Of a stretch of 64,000 nucleotides of DNA, positions 50,381 to 63,540 are shown piece after piece (position 1 is the stretch's first letter; each line of letters starts with the position of its first letter). Origin of the DNA: Stropharia rugosoannulata. Lineage: Eukaryota; Basidiomycota; Agaricomycetes; Agaricales; Strophariaceae. The translations under genes and the position numbers were made by a program. The DNA is taken from positions 506,001 to 570,000 of the forward strand of contig JANCIK010000003.1 of the NCBI GenBank assembly GCA_028532985.1. Direction: 5' to 3'. A model generated the notes under the pieces. That model saw only the letters and a list, made by a program, of their open reading frames with translations. It did not search any database and was not told the origin of the DNA.

Positions 50381-53300
50381 ATGGTTCGTATAACGTCGAT
50401 CTATCATGTCGTGATGTAATCCTTGTACCTGCAGGCTCCGTCGAAGAAGGCTGGTAAGAAGGTGACGCCGGCGGCAAAGAAATCGGGGGGTCAGGCCAAG
50501 GTGGCAAAGGTACGCTAAAGACGTTGCAGTCATTGGGGTTCCCGATCTGATTCACTGCGCAGGCTGATTGGAAGGAGGGTTTCAAGAAGAAGCAAGTCGG
50601 TGTGGCGGATATGACCCTGCTAACCACTATCAGCAACGAAAGTATCAACGATAACCTTCAAAAACGGTGGACGAACGCGGAAATCTATACCTATATAGGC
50701 GCTGTGTTGATATCAGTCAATCCTTTCCGAGGTACGTAGTAACTATTCGCGAAATATATGGGCAGTTTCACACTGGCCATCCTTTTCTTAGATCTAGGAA
50801 TATATAACGATGATACTTTGAACAAGTACAAAGGAAAGAATCGACTTGAGGTCCCCCCGCATGTATTCGGAATTGCAGAGTCGGCCTATTATAATATGAA
50901 CGCGTACCATGAAAACCAATGCGTTATCATCTCCGGAGAGTCAGGAGCGGGTAAAACTGAAGCTGCTAAACGAATTATGCAGTATATCGCTGCTGTCTCT
51001 GGTGGTCAAGATAGCAGTATTCAAGAAATAAAGGACATGGTTCTTGCTACCAATCCCTTACTAGAAAGTTTCGGATGCGCTAAGACATTGCGCAATAACA
51101 ATTCCAGTCGACATGTGAGCAACCAAATAACTTGCACAGCACATCTTAATGAGCTTGCTATATATTAGGGGAAGTACTTGGAGATCATGTTCAATGAGCG
51201 AGGGGAGCCTGTTGGAGCGCAGATTACGAACTATCTGCTCGAGAAAGGCCGCGTCGTAGGTCAAGTCGAGAACGAGCGCAACTTCCATATCTTCTACCAG
51301 TTTACGAAAGCCGCATCGGACGAACAACGAGGTAGGTTATAATATCGGGAGAATATCGACTTTTCTTACTTGTTTGTACAGAGGCATTCGGACTACAGGG
51401 TCCTGAGGCATACGCCTACACGAGCATGAGCAATTGCCTTTCCGTTTCTGATATAGATGATACCAAAGATTTCCATGATACAATTGTGCGCCGTATACGT
51501 TATCTATTTATTACGTCTCTAATATACCCGCTAGAAAGCAATGGATGTGATTGGATTAACCTCAGAGGAGCAACATGAAATCTTCAAAATGTTGGCAATC
51601 ATCTTGTGGCTTGGAAATGTACAGTTCAAGGAAAACGACCAAGGCAATTCCTCAATCTCTGATACTGGCGTCACGGACTTTGTGGCATACTTGATGGAAG
51701 TAGACGGCACTCAAGTGCAGAATGTCCTTACCCAGCGAGTTATGGAGACCACACGAGGAGGCAGAAGAGGGTCTATCTACGATGTGCCTTTAAATCCAGC
51801 TCAAGCAACTTCAGGTCGGGATGCACTGGCGAAGGCAATATATAACAACCTGTTTGAATGGATCGTTTCCCGCGTCAACGTATCAATGAAAACACGCACA
51901 GCACATTCTCAGATTATCGGAATCTTGGTAACGGTGTTTTCTGGGATTGGTGGTCAGTTACTAATTATGTACAGGATATCTTTGGATTCGAAATTTTCGA
52001 GGACAACTCTTTTGAGCAACTTTGCATCAACTATGTTAACGAGAAGCTGCAGCAAATTTTCATTGAACTTACACTGAAAACTGAACAAGAAGAATACGTC
52101 CGAGAGCAAATTCAGTGGACACCGATCAAATATTTCAATAACAAGATCGTATGCGATCTCATCGAAGAACGCCGCCCTCCCGGAATATTCTCAGCTCTGA
52201 ATGACGCTTGTGCAACTGCGCATGCAGACCCTGCCGCTGCGGATAACAGCTTTATGCAGAGGGCTTCAGGACTTGCATCCAACCCCCATTTCGAAGCTCG
52301 TGGAGCCCAATTCCTCGTTCGCCATTATGCTGGAGATGTCATGTATAACGTAGCTGGTATGACGGACAAGAACAAGGACTCCTTGATCAAAGATTTGCTT
52401 GACCTTGTGGCCAGCAGTAGTAACACGTTCTTGCAGACTCTTTTCCCTGATCGAGTTGACCCCAATAACAAGAAGAGGCCACCCACCGCTGGTGACAGAA
52501 TCAAGGTGCGCCCTTTATCTCATCTCGCTGTATAGACTTATGGACAAGCATGGCAGCAATCGGCTGGAGCGTTGGTCGACAACTTGATGAAAGCTCAGCC
52601 GTCTTACATTCGAACGATTAAACCCAACCAGAACCGAAGTAGCTCTGAATATGACACCAAGGCAGTTCTACATCAGATCAAATATCTCGGTCTGCAAGAG
52701 AATATCCGAGTACGCAGAGCAGGTTTCGCGTACAGAAACACTTTCGAGAAGATGGTTGAACGGTTTTACCTCCTGTCACCTAATACGTCGTATGCCGGAG
52801 AGTACACCTGGCATGGGGACCCCAAATCAGGTTGCCAACAGATTCTTAAGGACACTGGTATAGCCAAAGAGGAATGGCAGATGGGAGTCACTAAAGCTTT
52901 CATCAAAAATCCAGAGACGGTGCGTTTTAGTCGAAATCAGTTCTGATTCGGGGCTAATGGAGGTTTAGTTGTTCGCGCTCGAAACTATGCGAGACCGTTA
53001 TTGGCACAATATGGCTGGACGCATCCAACGTGCTTTCAGAAATTATATGCGCTACAAGCACGAGTGTGCCCGTCGCATTCAGAGATTCTGGAAGAATAAC
53101 AAAGAAGGAATTGTATACAGCCAAATACGCGATCATGGACATCAAATACTGGCCGGCCGCAAAGAACGAAGGCGGTTCAGTCTTATCAGCTATCGCAGGT
53201 TCATGGGCGACTATCTGGACATCAATGGGAAGAGCGCACTAGGTGAAGAATTGGCTCAGGCTTGCGGTATTGGAAGTAAGTGCTAGTTTTTGATGTTTAT

Positions 53301-55001
53301 GCTGTGGCGTTCATTGCTTTCAGGGGAACCTGTGATATTTAGCTCGAGGGGACACATGCTCGTTTCAAAACTTGGCCGCTCCAGCAAGCCTAGCCCGCGA
53401 TTCCTTGTCCTTGTAAGTGTGACGTTATGATTGACAGATCCTAGTTTACTAAACTGCGACAGACTTCTAAAGCTCTTCACATCTTGGTAGTGAGCGAACA
53501 TAATGGGGTAGCTCAGACTACGCTGGAGCGGAAAATACAGCTCGTTACTATCAAGAGTGTTGGCATGTCAAACTTGAGGGACGACTGGCTGGTACGTCCG
53601 TGTAATATATGGGTGAGTGATAGCTAAGATGGTGGTAGGTGATCAATGGAAGTGTGTCGGAAGAAGGCGATCCGTTCATCAGTTGCGTTTTCAAGACCGA
53701 ATTAGTTACGCACCTAGTGAGGGCGACCAACTCTCAAATCAATGTGGTGATAAATCCTGTGTAAGACAACTTTAGTTGCCCTTCATACACTGCTCATCCC
53801 TTGGTAGTGTCGAGTACAACAAGAAGAAAGACAAGAAGGCACAGATCAAGTTTATCAAGGACGAGAGTGTGCCCCGCAATGATCTTTACAAGAGCCATAC
53901 CGTCCATGTACCTTCGGGCGAGCCGGCTAGCAGCGTCTCGCGGCCTCCCGCGAAGAGGAAGCCTGGCGTTGTTCGCCCGATTACCAAAGGCAAACTTCTC
54001 AAGGCAGGCGGACCAAGTGTGAGTGTAATGATAATATTATCAGATACAGACGGCTAATATATGCGCATAAAGACAACGCAGGTTAGAGCTAAGCCCAAGC
54101 CTGCCACGCAACCTCTCCCTGGAGCATCTGCTAAACCCGCGGCGTCATCATACACGCCAGCCGCTTCGACACCAGCTGCGGTCAAGGTGACGCCTAAAGC
54201 GGCACCAGCAGTGAGGGCAACGCCCGCAGCCGCGCCTGTCCGGCACAGCGCGCAGCCCCCGCCACCTCCTCCACCCCCGCCACCAGCGCCAGCTGGACCG
54301 GCGGTGGAAAAGTACCGTGCCAAGTATGCTTTCCAAGGGCAGGAAGGCGAGATGTCGCTGGAGAAGGACGAGGTGGTGGAGCTTGTCGAGAAGGACGATA
54401 ACGGGTGGTGGCTTGTGAAGAAGGACGGTGCGGAGGGATGGGCGCCGAATAATTACCTTGAGGTCGTAAAGGAGGCAGCGCCGCCCCCACCCCCGCCTGC
54501 GCCGCCGCGCCGCGCGCCTGCTCCTAAACCGGCTGCTGCTGCGGTACAGGCGGACGTACATGCGAAGCCCGTGTCGGTGTTCCCTGGGATGGCAGCTGCG
54601 AACGGGAGCGCGGCGCCGTGGAAGAAGACGGCGGCTGCGACTAGTGCGAGCACGGACAGCTCGCCTGCGGGGTCACGGCCAGGCAGCTCGCTCGCTGGTG
54701 CGGGCGGAAGGGCGCCGCCGCCCGTTGCAAACAAGCCGAAGCCTGCGCCGCCCCCGGTGGGCGCGAAGCCTGGGTTGGCGTCGAAGCCTGGTGCGAAGCC
54801 GCCAGTGCCGAGCGCGCCGCGGCCGCCTGTGGGTGGGGGCTCAGCTGCCCCTGCGCGCGTTGCGCAGCCTGCGGCGGTGAGCGGGCAGACGGATCTTGCT
54901 GCTGCTGTAAGTGATAGTGGGGTTTTTGTTTATGAAAATTGCGCTGACTTGATTACCTGCAGTTGGCGAAGCGCATGCAGATGATGAACGGCGGAAGCTA
55001 G
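50381..55001 (+). CDS. MYO1: class I myosin (Myo1/Myo3/5 type)
   Basis: Actin motor of endocytic patches; fungal long-tailed forms also activate Arp2/3. Sixteen exons: 50381-50383, 50435-50509, 50563-50731, 50792-51114, 51169-51331, 51382-51485, 51535-51927, 51975-52505, 52536-52919, 52969-53275, 53324-53412, 53463-53591, 53639-53760, 53808-54018, 54082-54906, 54963-55001; 1288 residues. Motor motifs: P-loop GESGAGKT, switch region [18 protein letters not shown]. The TEDS-rule site is a serine in RRGSIY, as expected of a PAK target. Two IQ-like motifs ([16 protein letters not shown]) lead to the lipid-binding TH1 domain. Pro/Ala-rich TH2 contains an SH3 domain (about [13 protein letters not shown] to [11 protein letters not shown]). 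The C-terminus ends LAKRMQMM, consistent with a short acidic-poor central/WH2-like element. Exon 1 is just the ATG, with donor GTTCGT. Confidence 0.97.
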
Positions 55002-55290
55002 ATAATCATGGACCTATATATTTACCTTGGAAATTTCTTTTCTGCGGACGTAGTAGTACTAGGAAGGATACGGTACAGAAACTATATTGGCGTAGAGTGG
55101 GGTATTAATGGGATGCGAGTTGTATAGCGATATGGGTAAAAAGAGCATACTTGCGATGATGGATGTGGCTATGTGCGAATGAGTGAGCGTGGATATCAAT
55201 GCTAGGAAATCTATGAATTGTAAAGGCATGAAACGTTAAAAATTAATCCATCCATCCGCGGAGAGAAAAGGAGGCGTGAAGATGCAAGTG
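55002..55290. other. convergent intergenic spacer
   Basis: 289 bp between the myosin I stop and the stop of the next, minus-strand gene. No feature seen. Confidence 0.6.
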
Positions 55291-56901
55291 TTATAGCTCG
55301 CCTGGCTGGGTTATGCGTATAGGTGGTGGAGGTGGCGTAGATGAGGCGTATGTGGAGGTGGGAACAGAGAGGGGCTCGAGGTCTTCGCCGGTGGATGTGC
55401 CGTCGTCTGTGTGCTCGTCATCGCCGGTGGTCTCTGAGCCGTCGAAGGAGGTATCGCCGTCCCCGTGGTGGTGGTCTCCATCTGTGCGGTGCGCGCCGTC
55501 GTCCTCGTCCTCTGCATGGTACCTGCGCATCTCGTCAGGCGAGAGAACCTTGGTCGGCGCAGGAGCGGCACAGGCCAGGGCGGCGCGGCCGTCAACAAGG
55601 AGGGCATCGAGGAGAGCGCGCACGCGGCGGTATGCAGCGTCGCCTGCGCCTGGGGGCGCGTCCTCGGTGTCCTCATCCGAGTCGTCGTTGTCATCGTCAG
55701 AAGCGGAGAACGCGGCAGGGTCAGCGTCGTCGTCCGAGCCGAGGGCGAGGTCGGGGGAGTCCTTGTCGGCAGCGGCGAGGGCGCGGAAGGCGCGCGGGGG
55801 CAGGCTGAGGCGGGTCTCGCGGAGGCGGCGGCGGAGGGCGCGGATCTCGCGGGCCTGGCGGTGTGCGGTGGCCTCGAGGGTGGCATTTATGGCGAGCAGG
55901 GAGCGGGTGGTGATCTCGAGGTCTGCGATCTGTCATTTCGGACGGGTCAGTGGACTGTGGCATGTGAATGGAGGGAAGGGATGGGAGACCTTGCGATCTG
56001 ACTTGGCTGCGGCCTTGACGGTGCGCTCGCCGGTGGAGGTGGCGACGGTGAGGCTCGCCGAGTCGTCGTCGTCGTTCTCTGTGAGCGTGCTGTCGAGGGT
56101 GGCGTCTGAGGGCGGGCACTCTGTGGGGCTGCTGAGGGCGGCGCCGACGCGGCTGCCGCTGCTGGTTGAGCCAGCGCGGGAGTGTGCGCCTGGGGCGGAG
56201 ACGGTGGAACGGGAGGAGAAGGAGAGGACAGAGGCGGGGGGCGAGTGGGGCAGGGGCACGGCGAGGGGCAGGTCTGCGAGGGAGACCTTGACGGTGGGTG
56301 TGGTGGAGGAGGAGGGGCCATTGGATGCCCGGAAGGCCTGGAAGGGCTGGTGGGGCGGGACGGGGCTGGTGCGGGGGCTGAGGCTGCTGTGGGGCGGCGG
56401 GGGGCGTGGGGGCGCGAAACGGTGTGGGTTGGCGGCGGGGGCGGCGGTGGTGATGGGGTAGAACTGGGGCGGGGGCTGGGACGTGGCTGAGGGGGCCCGT
56501 GCGCGGAGGATGGGCGGGGAGGGCGTGGGTGCGTGGGCGACAGGGGAGTGGGGGCTGGCGACGGCAGAGACTTTTGCGCGGATGCGGGGCGGCGGAGTGG
56601 GGGAGGCGCGGCCAGCGAGGCCGATGGTGGAGCGGGACGAGGAGAGCAGGCGGGGCGGGGCCGACGCGAGCGACGTCGTGGACGCTGCGTGGTGCAGTGC
56701 CGGCGCAGCGACGCGGGGGCGCGTGTCGGGGGTGGCCGGCGCCGAGGGCGGGTTGCGGCCGACGGTGGACGAGGCGCGCGACGTGGAGGCGGACGGAATG
56801 GCACGGACGCGGGGGGGCTTGGGCTCTGTGGTTGCAGAGACCTTTGCGTGGGGGCGGAATGTGGGTTTTAGAGGGGACTTTGGGCGAGGAGGGACATGCA
56901 T
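55291..56901 (-). CDS. conserved-looking coiled-coil/low-complexity protein, function unknown
   Basis: Two exons, 55990-56901 and 55291-55929, joined by a 60-nt intron (GTCTCC donor, GACAG acceptor), give 516 residues. I cannot name a family. The first 230 or so residues are Pro/Ser/Ala/Arg-rich and look disordered. The segment around the intron (ASLTVATSTGERTVK, then DLEITTRSLLAINATLE and REIRALRRRLRET) is a predicted coiled coil and the part most likely to be conserved. The C-terminal third is acidic, with Asp/Ser/Glu runs. The DNA is much richer in G+C than its neighbours, giving long spurious frames on the other strand. The start is the ATG at 56901; the frame extends upstream only to a GTG codon. 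It could be a cytoskeletal or polarity scaffold; that is a guess. Confidence 0.7.
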
Positions 56902-56954
56902 GTCGTTGTAGAGTGATAAGATGCAGCGGAGGTTCAATTTGCTTCTACTAGTCA

Positions 56955-57801
56955 CTACACTACGCCCTTGCGCGCCAGTACATCCTCCACCGCCTTTTCA
57001 ATCAACCCCCGCAGCCCCGCCTCGCCCTCGCCCCCGCCCAGCGCAGCCTCCACGCTCTTCAACACGTACTTGCCCACCATGTCCACCTCCACATTCACCC
57101 TCGCTCCCACTGCCTTCCGCCCCAGCGTGATCTTTTCTTGCGTGTGTCGGATCAGCATCACCCCGAACGTCCCTGCCCTGTCGTCCACCTCTGTCACCGT
57201 CAGTGACGCCCCGTCCAGCGTCACGTAGCCCTTCACCACCACGTACCGCAGCAGCGAGCTCCCTGCCCCCACCGCAAACCGCAGCCGCACAGAATCCCCA
57301 TCCGGCTCCCGTCCCACAATCGTTGCCGTCCCGTCAACGTGCGCCTGCAGATGTCAGTCCCCTCCCGCACCGTCTAATCGCCTTGCTTACCTGCACAAAG
57401 TGGCCTCCGAACCGCACATGCGCCGCCATCGCCCGCTCTAGATTCACCTGCTCCCCAACCACTCGGTCGCCTGCAACGCCTCTTAGCCGCCGTACCCCGC
57501 AGAATAGCAATATACACCTACCCAGATCCGTCAGCTCCAGCGTCTCGTTCGCAAGCCACACCGTGAACCACCCCCCCTGCGCCTTCTCGTCAAACGCCGT
57601 CACCGTAAGACACGCCCCGTTCACCGCGATCGAGTCCCCAATGTGACAGTCCCCAAGGATCGCCCCCGCCTCCGCGATCGTCAGCGTGCACCCGCCCTCG
57701 TCCCGAGCAATCGCCGACACTCGGCCCATGTGTTCAATCTGCCCTTTCATTAGCCTCATCTCTGCCCATTCTATAGCGCAACCTACCAGTCCTGTAAACA
57801 T
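56955..57801 (-). CDS. RIB5: riboflavin synthase
   Basis: Last step of riboflavin synthesis: two molecules of 6,7-dimethyl-8-ribityllumazine give riboflavin. Four exons: 57787-57801, 57522-57738, 57391-57470, 56955-57344; 233 residues, the family norm. The protein has two lumazine-binding barrels in tandem. The first begins MFTGLIEHMG across the first intron and carries GDSIAVNGACLTV; the second has the matching VTLDGASLTV. VRFGGHFVQAHVDG links them. The first intron is 48 nt, in frame and open (GTAGGT to CAG), so a frame reading through would insert 16 residues and destroy the MFTGLIE start signature. The stop is only 53 bp from the start of the downstream minus-strand gene. High G+C like that neighbour. 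Confidence 0.96.
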
Positions 57802-58050
57802 CGTTTTTTCTTATCGCTGTGCTTAGAACAAGCTTAGAAAGACAGGAGGTAATTTATCTGACGTACCCCACAACACGTGATAATCACCGGGCGCTTCCTG
57901 CATCCTCGGATTTACACTCTTCCCCCCTTGTCAAAATACCTGGTGTAACCCGACGTAGAAACTTATGTACACTCTAAGCAGAGCATTAGTCGCGTTCACG
58001 CACGAAATTTTGCACGATACATACGTGAGCATTTCAAGAAGGTTGTGGGA

Positions 58051-58480
58051 ACGGTATAAAAATAACTTACAAGTTCACCTGAGTTAATGACACTAGCTTC
58101 TTGCAACGGCCCAATAGCCTAGCGGCTGTTGGTGCTGTTAGGCCTGGGGATCGAACCTGGACGGGGGCAATGCGTGTTACCGTGTCAGTGGGTAGATCCC
58201 CGCTTTGTTTCCTATGAGCGTCTACCTTGACCGAGCTTCGTGCATTTGCCACTCGGTGGGTAGTATGCTCTTGGTATACTGTGTGGTGCCGCTGGTTCAT
58301 CTGTCCGTCGTTGGCGGGCGGCTGCCATCGTTGCGATCACATTCACTGCATTTCGCGGTGGAAGGTTAGCATGTGCAGCATGCGCTGCGTAAGCGTCTTT
58401 GCGCACGGGCTAGTAAGCATGTACTATCTGGTGGACAGATAGGTCACATCACCTTTTGTTCCGCCCTTCATTTTTTTTAT
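58051..58480 (+). mobile_element. SINE-like repeat, copy 1
   Basis: About 430 bp. It opens with ACGGTATAAAA, has an A-box-like TAGCCTAGCGG at 58115-58125 and a B-box-like GATCGAACC at 58149-58157 (starts 34 nt apart), and closes with ACATCACCTTTTGTT followed by a T8 run at 58471-58478, a pol III-type terminator. It aligns along most of its length with copy 2. tRNA-derived SINE is the best reading; a pol III small RNA gene family is the alternative. I cannot see its copy number elsewhere in the genome. Confidence 0.6.
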
Positions 58481-58613
58481 TCCTTGAAGATACCTGTTAG
58501 AACTTAGTAGTTACTTTAGACTTCATTCCTCGACTCTTCGTAGCTACTAGCTACTCGAGCGCACATAGTCTGACCACGTCATCAAAAACTTATGGGAATT
58601 GGAGCCTGCCGTC

Positions 58614-58975
58614 AACGGTATAAAATTAACTGTGGCATGTCAATCTGAGCTGTTGACACAAATTCTTCTCGCTGCCCCAATGGCTAACCGGTTATTGAGG
58701 TGGTTCAGATGCGGGATCGAAGCTGGATAGAAACAGAAATGTTGCTGACCAGTGGTAGATGGGTGGACCATCACTCCAGTTTCCAGAGAGGGGTCCTGTA
58801 CATATTAGCATTGGTTTGTTTGAAGCTTTAACAATGTTATGAGCTCCTATCAATGTACCTGCGCTGAAAGGTTAGTAATAGTGTTGCGCGTGCTGGGTTC
58901 AGTGTCGCTGCGCCGTCTGCTAGTAAGCATGTGGGGTCTGGTAAGCCAGACTGGAGCATCACCTTTTGTTACCTT
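58614..58975 (+). mobile_element. SINE-like repeat, copy 2
   Basis: About 360 bp in the same orientation as copy 1. It shares ACGGTATAAAA at its start, TTGACACA near 58652, the A-box-like TGGCTAACCGG at 58681-58691, the B-box-like GATCGAAGC at 58715-58723 (again 34 nt after the A box), CTAGTAAGCATGT near 58920 and CATCACCTTTTGTTAC at its end. Divergence from copy 1 is considerable, so the insertions are not recent, or they are members of different subfamilies. Confidence 0.6.
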
Positions 58976-59051
58976 TTGACATATAAATAACGCCTATCTC
59001 TGCTGCCAAGCTATTTGATCGAGAACATAATTGTTTCTCTGATATTCAAGC

Positions 59052-59118
59052 CCACATATCCCAGTTGGAGTGAGCCCAGGCTGCAAGCGATGCGGCCGCT
59101 GGTTCGAATCGCGAGCCA
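59052..59118 (+). repeat. tRNA-like fragment with A/B-box-like motifs
   Basis: CCCAGTTGGAGTGAGC resembles a tRNA D-arm and GGTTCGAATCGC a T-arm B box. The T stem does not pair, so it is not a working tRNA. It may be the head of a different tRNA-derived element. Confidence 0.4.
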
Positions 59119-59406
59119 GACAGAGTTTGCGTTCTGACTGCGCAAAAATGCTCGAGTGTGGTTTACATACTGCGGGCATTGGGCTGATCACCCAAAGTCA
59201 ACAGACACCGTGTCGATAGTACAGTAGTAGAGAGACGGGCACAGAGCGCCCGGGGGCAACAGAATGCACAGGACGGAAACACCGTCGGGGTACGCGAGTG
59301 CGCCCCAGGTACAGAGTCGTACTTCTAGTGTAGCCTTTTGCTTCGGTTTCCTCCCAATTTTTCTTTGCAATTTCTTTTACAATATATACTATATACGGTT
59401 GCAGCC

Positions 59407-61107
<1,701 letters not shown>

Positions 61108-61512
61108 ATTCTGGCTTCCCAGCGCTTAGTGCCAAATCCGCTACCTTATATATACAGTTATGCCTGTTGCATAGTACATTTCTCTTGACTTATTGTGCAG
61201 GTGACGGTACGAGGGCGGAGGGAACACATCGCTCTGCAACTAGATTGGGTTCGATGGCGGTGTCAACACAAGGGATTCATGCCTAAATAGGCAACTGATA
61301 TGCTCAATCAGGGAAGATGTCACATAAACCAAATCAGGCTAGAATCACGTATCGCGTACAATCAGATCTCTATAGTACATAGAAGCAGACGTTCTATAGC
61401 TGAAGGGAAAGAGCAAGAAAGGGTCGCCGAGAATCAATGAAGGCATGCATCACATATCACTTCCGGGACTAAAAGCGGCTTGCCCAAATAACTCTTCACC
61501 GCTGTCCTGGCT
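61108..61512. other. intergenic
   Basis: 405 bp with the glucanase C promoter (TATATATAAG on the minus strand at 61143-61152) and the 3' flank of the hydrophilin-like gene. Nothing else seen. Confidence 0.6.
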
Positions 61513-62396
61513 TCAAAGGAGTTTGCCGACGTCCTGGACCTCCTTACCGCCAACGCCTCCTTTGACTTCATGAATTATGTTCCTAGCCACACCCATCAAA
61601 CCACCGCCTTTATCATGGTCGGCCTGCTGAGGCTGTCCGGTGTTCTGGTGTTTCTGAGCTGTACGGGGTCTCATCAATGAAAGTAACGATCGAGACGGTG
61701 AATGCAATTACTTCTCCCGCCTCCTACTGAAGTCGTTCGCGTATGTCAAAATAAGAGAGTACCATAATGTGGACGTGGACTTACCACTAGGGTTGTCGTA
61801 GTATTCGTAGTCGTCGTACCCTGCATTCGAGCTGCGTCGCTCACTGGCACCCTGAACTCTACCATCTATTGCACGATCGGCCGCAGAACTAAGCATGGGC
61901 AGGAAGTAGTGTGTCAGTCCTACTACTCACATTGATTTCCGCCTGAGTTATTGATTCCAGTACCCGTACCGCGATTGCCCATGTACCCGAACGATCCTTG
62001 GTTGTCATCGACTAGGAAGTGTCAGCTATGGGAATCGTGCAAAGGCTACAGTGTACATACACCGCGAATTGCCGGCGAACTGGTCAGAGCCCATGCCTCG
62101 ACCCGAGTAGTTGTCGAAGTTCCCCTGATTATTGTTTCCATAACCCAAGAGATCGTCTGTGCGTCCGCGGGCGCTTCTACCCGGAGCACCGTACCCTCCT
62201 TGGCCAGCTTGGTTGCCCCGGAGGTCCTGGTTATCGTATCCAGTCTGATATCCAGGGTTTCGGGGCTGGTCAAATCCGGCTATAAAGGAATATTTTGAGT
62301 TAATCAGATTTTGGCTTTGAAAAACAGCACATTACAATTATCAGTAAAAGACCCTCCTTGGAACTCGTTTCCTGCAAAACGTCTTGTGTTGCTCAT
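61513..62396 (-). CDS. Gly/Asn/Gln-rich hydrophilin-like protein
   Basis: Five exons: 62336-62396, 62061-62279, 61931-62011, 61785-61865, 61513-61658; 195 residues. Composition is dominated by Gly, Asn, Asp, Gln, Arg and Tyr with few hydrophobic residues, as in hydrophilins and other desiccation- or stress-induced disordered proteins; the function is inferred from composition alone. Short motifs recur: FAGN twice, (S/F)GY and GNNNQGN. The last exon ends in a more ordered amphipathic segment (LMGVARNIIHEVKGGVGG). Exon 4 uses the acceptor CAATAG at 61866-61871 to keep frame; the earlier AG would bring in a stop. Start is the only ATG near the frame opening. It might instead be a prion-like RNA-binding assembly factor. 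Confidence 0.75.
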
Positions 62397-62742
62397 GGTG
62401 ATTGAATGTATTGTGTGTGAGGCGGGGTGTGTACTTCATGATCCCTTGTGCGGTCTCTTTTTTATATTGTCTGGGAGTTCAGAATAAAACACATGTGGAG
62501 TTGGTCCAAGACATGTCTGCGTCACCGACGATTGCTTATACTACGGTGGGTTTGCTCAATGACTTCGAGTCTATTTATATCTCGGACAGGACTGTTGTGT
62601 ATACATAGTCTATTTTTAGAGTGTGTTCGTCCATGTCCTACCCAAAGGATCCTTGTCTATTTGTCTATGCTCTATGTTTGGTCTAGTAGTAGAGATGTAC
62701 TCTTAGGTACAGTATTCTCACAGTATTTGACGTATTCATGCA
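62397..62742. other. intergenic
   Basis: 346 bp holding the promoter of the hydrophilin-like gene and the 3' flank of the membrane-protein gene. No feature seen. Confidence 0.55.
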
Positions 62743-63540
62743 TCATATCCCACCGTACGCCATTTCTGGAGCTTCCAATGGACTACTAGTATAACCAGGG
62801 CCTTCCCTGGCTAGACCTTCTGCACGCTCTTTTTCCTTGAAAATGGAGTCGAGTGACGCCAGGGTTGGGTAGCGATGCCCATCTTCATTCGCAAGTTTAA
62901 ATTCCCAGCTGCGTTTCTCCCAGTCTGGCACGAGCGTCTCGCCCGCCAACCCGCGCGTCCCCCTTCGAGGCTGTCCGCACACAGCGGCGCGAACAAACCC
63001 CCACCACGAGTCAAAAAAGGATACAGCCAGGATAGCGGTCCCAATGAATGTAATTGTGATAACAGCGATACCAATAACCTTCCACTCTGTCAGCTCGGCT
63101 GGAGGTGTTGCTGATGCATCCGAGATGTCGCCGATGGTGTAAGGCGAAACAGAAGCCGTCGACGTAGCATGACTAGTTTTACTTGAGACAGAGTCTACTG
63201 TGATGGGCTCGTTGCTCCCTGGCGGGTGCGTTGTTATCCCAAACGAGTTCGTAGACCTGAGTGCGAATGACGACGCTGTAGTCATAGGATAGGATGCTCC
63301 GCTGATAGTAATTCCTGCTTTCGAAAAAGCCAGGAGACTGAAGCTGGGCGAGCCCTCAGGAGATGTATTTGCAAGTTCAGTGGTTGATGGTAATGGTGTA
63401 CCCCCGTCAATATCTCCGAGAATACCTAGTAAATCCCGCCTAGCAGAAGAAAGAACGTAGCTTGACTGCAGGGGAAGGCTGAGAGTCACAGGTACTGAGA
63501 TGAAAGCTACACATAGCGACGAAAATACAAGACTTCGCAT
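62743..63540 (-). CDS. single-pass membrane protein, unknown
   Basis: Intronless, 265 residues from the ATG at 63540. The open frame continues upstream to 63666 with 42 further codons, but 63540 puts a signal peptide (MRSLVFSSL..., about residues 1-20) at the N-terminus. A Ser/Thr-rich segment (about 50-150), likely O-mannosylated, is followed by one membrane span (about 154-175), a CGQPRRG basic stretch and a cytosolic tail with an amphipathic region ending near APEMAYGGI. The layout is that of wall-stress sensors or small type I receptors, without a WSC or cysteine domain; no family is recognised. Confidence 0.7.
   Translation of the reverse strand: MRSLVFSSLCVAFISVPVTLSLPLQSSYVLSSARRDLLGILGDIDGGTPLPSTTELANTSPEGSPSFSLLAFSKAGITISGASYPMTTASSFALRSTNSFGITTHPPGSNEPITVDSVSSKTSHATSTASVSPYTIGDISDASATPPAELTEWKVIGIAVITITFIGTAILAVSFFDSWWGFVRAAVCGQPRRGTRGLAGETLVPDWEKRSWEFKLANEDGHRYPTLASLDSIFKEKERAEGLAREGPGYTSSPLEAPEMAYGGI

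Larger units (their letters stand above)
57802..59406. other. 1.6-kb repeat-bearing intergenic region
   Basis: Between riboflavin synthase and glucanase C. It carries two copies of a pol III-box repeat and a third tRNA-like B box at about 59098-59110, listed separately. No protein gene is seen. Confidence 0.7.

Noticed and set aside
55313..56461. 382-codon frame on the plus strand
   Set aside because: Antisense shadow of the GC-rich minus-strand gene, which has a better protein and a clean intron.
59052..59118. Intact tRNA gene
   Set aside because: The T stem does not pair and no acceptor stem is found; only box-like motifs remain.
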